A stretch of 35,077 bases of DNA from Patescibacteria group bacterium (GTDB lineage Bacteria > Patescibacteriota > Patescibacteriia > UBA9934 > GWF2-40-263): contig SCSL01000008.1 in NCBI GenBank assembly GCA_004298405.1, positions 1-35,077 of the forward strand. The letters are read 5' to 3'. The notes below the pieces were generated by a model. The model did not search any database, was not told the DNA's origin, and saw nothing but the letters and a program-made list of their open reading frames with translations. Of the stretch, positions 1-6,711 are shown piece by piece. The position numbers and the translations under genes are program-made. Positions within the stretch are counted from its first letter, which is position 1. Every line of letters begins with the position of its first letter.

Positions 1-331
1 GATCATCTGAAAGAGGACGCTGGGTATAGATCTCGTATAGAACAAAGAGTTCGTATTTACTCAATGGAACGCTTGTTTCTTTTTTTCTTGAGAGAGATTC
101 CAACAATGTTAGTTCTTGAGTTTCAATGGCTCTTTTTTCCCATTGATACATCTCAATGCGTAACTTCATCATCTCTTGGTCTAGCGCTTGTTTCTTTTGT
201 TGTGCGCGTTGCTTGTCCGTTTCATCACCAGAAGTTAATGCTTTCTCAAAAGAAACATCAAAATCCTGTTTTAATGAACGGATACGTTCTAGGGAAACCC
301 TTGCCTCTTGGCAGAGATGGTTGTTGGGCAT
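1..331 (-). CDS. Hypothetical protein, 5' part only (runs off left edge)
   Basis: An open frame starts at ATG 331-329 and stays open for 110 codons to the left edge, so the C-terminus is missing. The product is hydrophilic and rich in Lys, Glu and Gln, with a likely helical or coiled-coil segment over residues 20-75. It continues into a segment reading KYELFVLYEIYTQRPLSDD. There is no signal peptide or membrane segment. No clear ribosome site precedes the ATG. I do not recognise a named family; short proteins of this look are common hypotheticals in candidate-phyla genomes, which is recollection rather than a search result. The plus-strand frames over the same bases are low in credibility because they read through this open frame antisense. 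Confidence 0.6.
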   Translation of the reverse strand, partial: MPNNHLCQEARVSLERIRSLKQDFDVSFEKALTSGDETDKQRAQQKKQALDQEMMKLRIEMYQWEKRAIETQELTLLESLSRKKETSVPLSKYELFVLYEIYTQRPLSDD

Positions 332-398
332 AGTCATTCAAAAGCTAGAGAACCAGCGTGAAAATAATAACAGGAACTTGGGGTGTAGGCCATTTACC

Positions 399-1493
399 TC
401 AGGTTTTTTCATGGTCCCTCACACGGGGGTTTAAAGTTGCAAACCAGGTACTCAAGGGAACCAAAAGAACAAGGGCGCAGGTTCCGGCTAAGGTGCGGAC
501 AACTTCCTCGGCGACGATTTCGTTTTGTAAAAACTCTTGATAGCCACCGAATTGATTCATGAACAGAAGGAAAGCAGGAAGAGCCGCGCCCGCATACACC
601 AAAATGAGTGTATTTACGGCCGAGGCAATATGGTGCCGACCGATACGCATAGCCTTTGTAAAAAGCTCTTTTCGAGTGGTGTGAGGATTTGCAAGAAGCA
701 ACTCTGACACAATTTCTGATTGCGTGATAGCGATATCGTCAAGCACGCCTACCGCACCAAGAATCAATCCTGCCGCAAGAATTCCCACAGGGATCTGCAC
801 AGGATCAAGCTCCCAAAAGAGTAGAGCTCCCTCCTCTGACGCTAGACCGGACAGTCGTGCCACGTTCAAAAAAACGTCTGTGAACACAAGAACGAGCCCA
901 AGTCCTCCCAGCGTGCTGAGGTACGCAAAAAATGTTTGTCGCTTGAATCCATGGGACAGATGCATGTTTACCCCCAAAATGATCGCCGAGGCTACAACCG
1001 TTGCAAGAACGGGATCATTCCCCGCAAGAATGGCAGGAAACAATCCACCAATCAGAATGACAATCGTAATACCAAGACCCAGAAGGGAGAGAAGTCCTCG
1101 AAGCAAGCCAATCGCCAGAGTGATAAGGACGAAAAATCCGATGATCCACCACACGCCTGTCTGTCGTTTTACATCGTCAAGGTACACCTCGATCCCGTCT
1201 TCAACCTCGATCATGCGAAGATAGACTTTATCCCCTGTCTTGAGTTCAAAACCAACTCCCGAGACAAACGAGTCGGCTGTCTCGACAAGGAATTCTTCTC
1301 CGTACGGAGTCTGAGCTTTGAAGATATACTGACGTACACCGCCCTCGAGATCCTCTACGGAGAGTATTTCTATGATGGTCGCTTCGGCCTCACGAGCGGT
1401 GAAACCCTCTTGACCTAACACCGGTGCCGGCATGACAACACAAAAAAAGAAAAAAAGAACGAAAGCAAATTTTTTGTTTGTCTTAGTCACCAT
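399..1493 (-). CDS. YibE/F family multi-pass membrane protein
   Basis: The 364-residue product has an N-terminal signal or anchor (residues 5-27), then an extracytoplasmic region of about 85 residues with a small beta-rich look, then about seven hydrophobic segments. Family-typical signatures are visible in the C-terminal half: GVLDDIAITQSEIVSEL and a following MRIGRHHIASAVNTLILVYA. YibE/F proteins are membrane proteins of unknown or only loosely assigned transport function. The ATG overlaps the end of mrdA by 11 bases, so it is translated from the same transcript as the last gene of the mre/mrd operon. Linkage to cell-wall genes is suggestive but does not establish a role. Family assignment is firm, function is open. 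Confidence 0.88.
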   Translation of the reverse strand: MVTKTNKKFAFVLFFFFCVVMPAPVLGQEGFTAREAEATIIEILSVEDLEGGVRQYIFKAQTPYGEEFLVETADSFVSGVGFELKTGDKVYLRMIEVEDGIEVYLDDVKRQTGVWWIIGFFVLITLAIGLLRGLLSLLGLGITIVILIGGLFPAILAGNDPVLATVVASAIILGVNMHLSHGFKRQTFFAYLSTLGGLGLVLVFTDVFLNVARLSGLASEEGALLFWELDPVQIPVGILAAGLILGAVGVLDDIAITQSEIVSELLLANPHTTRKELFTKAMRIGRHHIASAVNTLILVYAGAALPAFLLFMNQFGGYQEFLQNEIVAEEVVRTLAGTCALVLLVPLSTWFATLNPRVRDHEKT

Positions 1494-3438
1494 AAGTAAA
1501 CCACCAATCTAAAATTTGCCGAGCGAGTGGAACTGCCGCGTCGTTGCTCTCTCCTCCTTCCTCAATAAGAACAACAAGGGTGATCGTAGGATTTTCATAG
1601 GGACCAAATCCGGTAAACCAGGAGTGGTAGGGTTCATCGCCTGGCGTTTGTGCTGTCCCCGTTTTCCCTGCGACTGCCTCAGAAAGAGTGCTCATCGATC
1701 TTGCGCTTCCTTCCGTTACGGTTTGTCTCATCCCCTGTCGCACGAGAGACATGGCGAAGGCGTCTAGATCTTTGATACGGACAGGTGGAACATGCGCAAG
1801 AAGATCGGCGCCAAATCCATCTGCTTGCTCGACCATGTACGGGGTTATCTTTGATCCACCGTTTGCGACAACGGCTGTTGCAACGGCCATCTGCAAAGGA
1901 GTTGTAAGAAAATCCCCTTGTCCAATCGCAAGATGGTAGGTATCTCCAACATACCACCTCTCCCCTTTTACGTCCTGCTTCCATTCCTTTGATGGAAGAA
2001 ATCCATCCGCTTCATTTGGAAGGTCAATCCCCGTTGTGGATCCAAAGCCAAACCTACCCGCATAGTCCGTAATACGTTCTACACCCAGACCCGTCACCGC
2101 ATCAAATCCGCCTCCAACGATGTAGAAATACGTATTCACCGACTGAGCGAGCGCTTTGCGAACATCCGTCACTCCATGCCCGCCTGCTTTCCAGTCTGGA
2201 AAAAACCATTGCCCAATGCGTAGTCCACCTGTGGAGACAAAGGAGGTATGCTCCCCCACAATTCCCTCCGCCAGCGCCGCGTAGGCGATCACTGGTTTTA
2301 ATGTAGATCCTGAAGGAAATTCCCCTGAGATGGCTCGAAAAAACAATGGTTGATCCTCGTTCTCAACCAAACGCGTGTACCGATCCTGAGAAATTCCATC
2401 CGTAAATTCATTCGCGTCGTAGCTTGGCAGACTCACAAGAGCGCGGACCGCTCCTGTTTGAGGGTCTAATGCCACGACTGATCCTCGAGAAGCTCCAACC
2501 CGTTCAAACGTCGCCTGCATCTGCGTCTCGATAAATTTTTGAAACTCAACATTGAGACTTAACGTCACATTGGATCCCAGAACAGAATCCTCTTTTGAGA
2601 GGATCGATAATTTTTCGCCGAGGGCGTCAACTTCGTACACAAGCCTGCCAGGAACACCTCTGAGAAGCTCCTCATAGGTACGTTCCAGTCCTGTCTTTCC
2701 AATGGAATCAATGGGACGATACCCTTCCCCTTTATGCGCTTCGAAATCCGCTTCACTCAGCGCCCCGGTGTATCCCAAGACATGCGAAAGTGAGGGGGCG
2801 GAGGAATCATAGATACGCTTCGTTCGAGTTGTCAGGGAAAAGCCTGGCAAATCAGAAACTTCAATCGCTAAACGGATGGCGGATTCATAGGGAAGATTGT
2901 CCACAATGGGAATCGGATCAAACGGATGGGTGCTGTACTGGGACAAAAGGAGATCAAGATCCGTTGGCTGTACTCCGATAAGATTTGCGACTCGACCAAA
3001 CAAGGCATGACGTTGTTCTTCTTCTGGAAGATCGGCTAGGGTCATCGTGAGCACAAACGCTGGTTCATTCCACGCCAGAGGAATGCCTGTGGAATCATAG
3101 ATGCGTCCGCGAGCTGGAAGGAGGAGATCGGTCCGCTCCTTATTCTCACTTGATAGTGTGGAATAATGTTGGCCTTGAACAATTTGAACATGAGCTGACC
3201 GTCCAAAAAAAACGGCGACAACCACGATCATCAATCCCCATCCTAACCGAATACGTCGATGATTGATGGAGGTGGACAACGGAACCGGACCTCGATTTTG
3301 ACGTGCATCTTGATGGGATGGAAGAGACAAAAAGTGTTCAAGATCGGAGTCAGAAGAATCTCCCGTAATCATACCATACCTGCCGTCTTGTTGGAGACGG
3401 AAGAGTGTATCGGAAGATGATCGTTTACGTCCGAACAT
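1483..3438 (-). CDS. mrdA: Penicillin-binding protein 2 (peptidoglycan transpeptidase)
   Basis: This is the class B PBP that crosslinks peptidoglycan during cell elongation, working with the MreBCD scaffold. A cytoplasmic N-tail is followed by one membrane anchor (about residues 65-85), a PBP dimerisation domain, and a transpeptidase domain with all three active-site motifs: S378-T-L-K381 in a PSGSTLKP context, S433-V-N435, and K592-T-G in AGKTGTAQ. The likely start is the ATG at 3438, one base after the mreD stop (TAATATG) and six bases after AGGA. A TTG five codons upstream, overlapping mreD, also keeps the frame open. Length is 651 residues, normal for PBP2. The partner glycosyltransferase RodA is not in this window. 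Confidence 0.95.
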   Translation of the reverse strand: MFGRKRSSSDTLFRLQQDGRYGMITGDSSDSDLEHFLSLPSHQDARQNRGPVPLSTSINHRRIRLGWGLMIVVVAVFFGRSAHVQIVQGQHYSTLSSENKERTDLLLPARGRIYDSTGIPLAWNEPAFVLTMTLADLPEEEQRHALFGRVANLIGVQPTDLDLLLSQYSTHPFDPIPIVDNLPYESAIRLAIEVSDLPGFSLTTRTKRIYDSSAPSLSHVLGYTGALSEADFEAHKGEGYRPIDSIGKTGLERTYEELLRGVPGRLVYEVDALGEKLSILSKEDSVLGSNVTLSLNVEFQKFIETQMQATFERVGASRGSVVALDPQTGAVRALVSLPSYDANEFTDGISQDRYTRLVENEDQPLFFRAISGEFPSGSTLKPVIAYAALAEGIVGEHTSFVSTGGLRIGQWFFPDWKAGGHGVTDVRKALAQSVNTYFYIVGGGFDAVTGLGVERITDYAGRFGFGSTTGIDLPNEADGFLPSKEWKQDVKGERWYVGDTYHLAIGQGDFLTTPLQMAVATAVVANGGSKITPYMVEQADGFGADLLAHVPPVRIKDLDAFAMSLVRQGMRQTVTEGSARSMSTLSEAVAGKTGTAQTPGDEPYHSWFTGFGPYENPTITLVVLIEEGGESNDAAVPLARQILDWWFTYGD

Positions 3439-3439
3439 A

Positions 3440-3958
3440 TTAGATCCTATCAAGGAAAAGTTGTTTCACCCACACCTGGATACGACGCAACGGAGGGAAA
3501 ACGAACAGAAGCAGCAAACAGGCAAAAAACACGGCCCACAAATTTACAGTCAAAACAGACCTCCACAAAAAGGGGGCTGAGGTGAACACATGCGAAAGAG
3601 CTCGTATCGATACTTCTGATACCGTCAGCACGGTCAGACACAGGATCGAGGTTGCCGCCATGCCATAGAAAGATCGATTCGTAAACACATGGGCAACCAA
3701 GAGCATCATAGTTCCTGTGAGCAAGGTGTAAGAAAAAACTTCAAGGGGGGCATGGGAAATCGAAAGCACATCAAGAACAATTCCGTAGCAGACAAGCCAC
3801 CACCAAGATGACGTTTGATTTTGATATTGGTACAGATAGATCGTGACAACCAGAACAAACGGGATACGATCAAATGGATACGGCAGGGCATGAATGAAAC
3901 TTACCTGAATGGTGAACAGGAGGAGTAAAAAGACAATATGAAGCAGAATTCGAATCAT
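3440..3958 (-). CDS. mreD: Rod shape-determining membrane protein MreD
   Basis: The 172-residue, very hydrophobic product has about five membrane segments and lies between mreC and mrdA, the usual place of mreD. MreD is an integral membrane member of the elongasome that links MreC and the peptidoglycan synthases. Sequence alone would give only a weak assignment because MreD is poorly conserved; the gene order makes it convincing. The ATG overlaps the mreC stop codon (ATGA), and the stop is separated from mrdA by a single base, both signs of translational coupling. Confidence 0.88.
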   Translation of the reverse strand: MIRILLHIVFLLLLFTIQVSFIHALPYPFDRIPFVLVVTIYLYQYQNQTSSWWWLVCYGIVLDVLSISHAPLEVFSYTLLTGTMMLLVAHVFTNRSFYGMAATSILCLTVLTVSEVSIRALSHVFTSAPFLWRSVLTVNLWAVFFACLLLLFVFPPLRRIQVWVKQLFLDRI

Positions 3959-4764
3959 GGTTGAGAGTCAGGGGACGTAAGCACAAGGACAAGAGAGAGC
4001 CGACGAATGTCGGTAAGGGGTTCAACAATCGCCTGTTGAAACGGTGATCCTGTTTCCTGCTGAACGGTGTTGACGACACCCACAAGCAGACCACTTGGAA
4101 TCAGGGACTCAAGACCTGAGGTAACAACCAGGTCATTCTCTCCAATGGTCTCATCCGTTGGGATGAACTCAATTTTCAGCAAGTCTCCAACGGAGCCAGT
4201 GGCAACGCCGATCGTTCGACTTTCGTTCAACAGACTCACCGCAATGGAATGTGTGGGATCTGTGATGGCACTCACCGTTGCTGAATGCGCTCCCAATTCG
4301 ACGATTTTCCCGACAAATATTCCCTCCCCGGAAACAACCGCTGACCCAAGTTGTACTCCCTCTGACGACCCGACATCGATAATGAATCGATTCATCGAAT
4401 GAGAAATACTTTTTGCCAGGACACGCGCGGAAACATACGGAGTCCCAGAACGTTCAACAAACGAAAGTTCTTTCTTGAGAAGTTCATTTTCTTCCCGCAA
4501 CTCTTCGAACGCCTGAGCATCAATGGCAAGTTGTCGACGGTCATCGTAAAGATCCTCAAGCGCTTCCGCAGAAATGGTTTTACTCTCTTGCCACCAAAAT
4601 ACATTGTCTGAAATCCAGGATCCAAGGGCAGAAAGAGGCGCGGCAATGGGCCGCATGACCATCGTTAACAGACCTTGAAAAGAAAAAAAGAGAGCGACAA
4701 GAATCATGCCAAACAGAGTGATCCACCGACGAAAGCGCTTCCTTCCTGTGGCGCTTGGTTTCAT
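3955..4764 (-). CDS. mreC: Rod shape-determining protein MreC
   Basis: MreC is a membrane-anchored extracytoplasmic protein that organises PBP2 and MreB during elongation. The 269-residue product has a basic N-tail (KPSATGRKRFRRW), one membrane segment at about residues 12-35, a coiled coil at about 60-95 (AFEELREENELLKKEL), and a C-terminal beta-rich domain with the typical stretch on GVQLGSAVVSGEGIFVGKIV. I place the start at ATG 4764, seven bases after the mreB stop. A longer frame reaching 4863 would overlap mreB by about 90 bases and adds a segment that is not MreC-like. The 3' end overlaps mreD by four bases. Confidence 0.93.
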   Translation of the reverse strand: MKPSATGRKRFRRWITLFGMILVALFFSFQGLLTMVMRPIAAPLSALGSWISDNVFWWQESKTISAEALEDLYDDRRQLAIDAQAFEELREENELLKKELSFVERSGTPYVSARVLAKSISHSMNRFIIDVGSSEGVQLGSAVVSGEGIFVGKIVELGAHSATVSAITDPTHSIAVSLLNESRTIGVATGSVGDLLKIEFIPTDETIGENDLVVTSGLESLIPSGLLVGVVNTVQQETGSPFQQAIVEPLTDIRRLSLVLVLTSPDSQP

Positions 4765-4771
4765 AGGTAGT

Positions 4772-5824
4772 TTAGATAATGCTTCCCTCCGTCGCAGACG
4801 GAAGTGAAATATCCTTAAGCAATTGTGGATCCTCCAGAAGCAATCCCGCCCCCCGTACCACACAGGTCAACGGATCATCAGCAACACGAACCGGAATGGC
4901 CGCCTGCCGTGAGATGAGTGTATCCATGCCGCGCAACAAGGCCCCCCCTCCCGTCAGGACGATCCCACGCTCGTAAATATCAGCAACCAATTCCGGGGGG
5001 GTTGTTTCAATGGTTGCTTTAATATTTTCAACAATCGTTCGAACAGAGCGCTGAATAGCCTCACGCACTTGTGAGTCATTGATAATGATCTCTCTTGGAA
5101 GTCCGGTAAGCAGGTCTCGCCCACGCATCTCGATCTCCAATGGTTCCTCGGGTTCAATCGCTGTTCCAATCCGCATCTTCAACCGCTCAGCAATTCGTTC
5201 ACCTAAAAGAAGATTGAACGTATCTCGCGCGTATTGAATAATATTTTTGTTCATCTCCTCTCCGGCAATATCCAAAGACTTCCACGTGACCACGCCGGCA
5301 AGTGAAAGAACGGCAATTTCTGTTGTTCCACCACCAATATCAACAACCATCATTCCAACAGATTCGGAAAGAGGAAGACGCGCTCCAAGAGCCGCTAAGA
5401 GTGGATTCTCAACGAGATGAACCTTCCTAGCTCCAGCAGAAAGTGCCGCGTCCTCGATGGCTTTACGCTCGACTTCCGTTGTCTCAAGAGGAACGCCTAT
5501 CACCACACTGGGCCTGGGAACAATAGTGAAGGATTCATCGTGAACCTTGTCGATGAAAAATTTAAGCATTTTCTCTGTCACTTCAAAGTCTGAAATGACG
5601 CCTTTAGAAAGAGGTTTGGTAATCTGAATGTGTGGAGGGGTCTTCCCAAGCATGTCTTTGGCATCTTTTCCCACAGAAAGAATTTGATCCGTACGCAAAT
5701 TCACTGCCACGATAGATGGCTCATTTATCACAATACCTCCGTCTCGGGAGTAGACGAGCGTGTTGGATGTTCCAAGGTCAATACCCAGGTCTTTTGAAAA
5801 TCTTCCCAAGAGCTTGTTGAACAT
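4772..5824 (-). CDS. mreB: Rod shape-determining actin homologue MreB
   Basis: MreB is the actin-like ATPase that forms membrane-associated filaments and directs lateral wall synthesis. The 350-residue product is of normal length and shows the actin-superfamily nucleotide motifs: phosphate 1 (GIDLGTSNTLVY, residues 14-25), phosphate 2 (VVDIGGGTTEIAVLS) and the adenosine motif (LTGGGALLRG). It is the first gene of the operon mreB-mreC-mreD-mrdA-yibE/F. A strong promoter lies directly upstream, with a predicted leader of only about 18 bases and no Shine-Dalgarno. Confidence 0.97.
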   Translation of the reverse strand: MFNKLLGRFSKDLGIDLGTSNTLVYSRDGGIVINEPSIVAVNLRTDQILSVGKDAKDMLGKTPPHIQITKPLSKGVISDFEVTEKMLKFFIDKVHDESFTIVPRPSVVIGVPLETTEVERKAIEDAALSAGARKVHLVENPLLAALGARLPLSESVGMMVVDIGGGTTEIAVLSLAGVVTWKSLDIAGEEMNKNIIQYARDTFNLLLGERIAERLKMRIGTAIEPEEPLEIEMRGRDLLTGLPREIIINDSQVREAIQRSVRTIVENIKATIETTPPELVADIYERGIVLTGGGALLRGMDTLISRQAAIPVRVADDPLTCVVRGAGLLLEDPQLLKDISLPSATEGSII

Positions 5825-5826
5825 AC

Positions 5827-5848
5827 AAAAAAGAGGCTTTGAAACCTC
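5827..5848 (-). terminator. Intrinsic terminator after the small membrane protein, overlapping the mreB promoter
   Basis: On the minus strand, arms GAGGTT and AGCCTC (5848-5843 and 5838-5833, one G-T pair) enclose a four-base loop and are followed by six T residues ending three bases before the mreB ATG. It would end transcripts from the genes upstream (5903-6596). The predicted mreB start site falls in the loop, so mreB transcripts would lack the first arm and escape termination. Confidence 0.6.
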
Positions 5849-5877
5849 ATTCTAGCAGGGCATGCATAGGTGAGCAA
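5849..5877 (-). promoter_or_regulatory. Promoter of the mreBCD-mrdA operon
   Basis: On the minus strand a -35 box TTGCTC (5877-5872), a 17-base spacer and a -10 box TAGAAT (5854-5849) give a predicted start near 5842. The leader would be about 18 bases with no ribosome site. Confidence 0.65.
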
Positions 5878-5902
5878 GGTTGTTCTTGGACAGTTTTAGT
5901 GT

Positions 5903-6280
5903 TCAGGAGTGACGTGACGAAAGAAACGCCAATTCGACAAAAGCGAAGATGACAACCACAAGAAGCATCGTCCACCACCGGAACCATCCTTGAGAAAAAA
6001 GGATCAAAGAACTCGTAAAAAGGAGGGTCAAAAGAATTCCCTGACGAAACGAACGCAACGCCATCCGTGATGGGAGCTCTGTGCGGGAATGCCAGAGACG
6101 CACTAATAGGCCAAGCAGGGAAATCGTTCCAAACAACGCCATGAGAAACGTCAGATAAAAAAGCAGAAAACCAAGAATTCCCGATCGGGTCGGATCAACT
6201 CCGTTCAGCACCACCGCCCACGCAATCCAGGCGATGACGGTGGCCAGCGTCATCAAGATGAGATAGCTACGAAAACTCAT
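5903..6280 (-). CDS. Small four-helix membrane protein, hypothetical
   Basis: The 125-residue product is mostly hydrophobic, with about four predicted membrane segments (roughly residues 5-25, 33-60, 80-98 and 103-120) and a basic loop (LWHSRTELPSRMALRSFRQG) in the middle. I do not recognise a named family. The start is taken at ATG 6280, which overlaps the end of the DUF721 gene by 14 bases and follows AAGGAA at about nine bases. An ATG at 6322 would give 14 more residues but overlaps the upstream gene by 56 bases. It is probably co-transcribed with the DUF721 gene and ended by the terminator at 5827-5848. Confidence 0.7.
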   Translation of the reverse strand: MSFRSYLILMTLATVIAWIAWAVVLNGVDPTRSGILGFLLFYLTFLMALFGTISLLGLLVRLWHSRTELPSRMALRSFRQGILLTLLFTSSLILFSQGWFRWWTMLLVVVIFAFVELAFLSSRHS

Positions 6281-6596
6281 ATCGAGAAGGTTCCTTGGAA
6301 ATAACCGTTTGAATCCGATCAATCGGGATGGAAGGAAACTCTTGACGAAGTTTCGTAAGAAGCTCTTGTTCCATCCCTCCTAGGCCATGTCGTGCGGCGG
6401 CGCTCTTCACGCGCAATCGAAGGACGCCACTCTTAAATGAGATCGCGACAATTTCGAAAGCTTGCATTCCAGGAAGATATCCTGGAATCATCCGATTTGC
6501 GGACTCAACAACCATGGCGGCATGAATAGATCGTCGAACCCCAGGACGGTTGAACGCGGAACCTGAGAGGAGATCTCGCATCGAAGATAGACCCAT
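6267..6596 (-). CDS. DUF721 / DciA-like protein
   Basis: The 109-residue protein has the DUF721 pattern: a helical N-terminal part, a central FEIVAISFKSGVLRLRVKS strand pair and an amphipathic helix (GMEQELLTKLRQEF) ending in a strand on PIDRIQTVI. DciA proteins of this family act as ancestral loaders of the replicative helicase DnaB in many bacteria lacking DnaC; whether this one does is inference. A near-perfect extended -10 box sits 9-14 bases upstream, so the mRNA would be almost leaderless. A second in-frame ATG at codon 6 is an alternative start. Lineage-level divergence makes the family call moderately sure. Confidence 0.6.
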   Translation of the reverse strand: MGLSSMRDLLSGSAFNRPGVRRSIHAAMVVESANRMIPGYLPGMQAFEIVAISFKSGVLRLRVKSAAARHGLGGMEQELLTKLRQEFPSIPIDRIQTVISKEPSRYEFS

Positions 6597-6605
6597 AGCA
6601 AAAAC

Positions 6606-6611
6606 ATTATA
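6606..6611 (-). promoter_or_regulatory. Extended -10 promoter, nearly leaderless DUF721 transcript
   Basis: The minus strand reads TATAAT here, preceded by TGG as an extended -10. No good -35 box is seen at the expected distance. The predicted start near 6599 leaves about three bases before the ATG. Confidence 0.55.
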
Positions 6612-6667
6612 CCAAATATCACAGAGAACTCTTCGGTCGAGGGTCGAATGCTCGCTCCAAAAATCAT

Positions 6668-6700
6668 AACCACCCCTAGCCCCTCCTTAAAAAGGAGGGG
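6668..6700. repeat. Dispersed palindromic repeat, copy 1
   Basis: A 21-bp perfect inverted repeat with arms CCCCTCCTT / AAGGAGGGG around an A-rich centre occupies 6680-6700, preceded by the flank AACCACCCCTAG. Both flank and palindrome recur at 20201-20270 between atpC and atpD. It lies just past the helicase stop codon, where the hairpin could also protect or end the transcript, though no long T-tract follows. Confidence 0.75.
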
Positions 6701-6711
6701 AACCGGAATCT

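Noticed and set aside
64..434. Two short plus-strand frames at the left edge
   Set aside because: They are antisense to an edge-running minus-strand frame with a more natural composition, and lack ribosome sites or known motifs.
4765..4863. Upstream extension of mreC
   Set aside because: It would overlap mreB by about 90 bases and adds a basic segment unlike MreC; the ATG at 4764 fits the family start.
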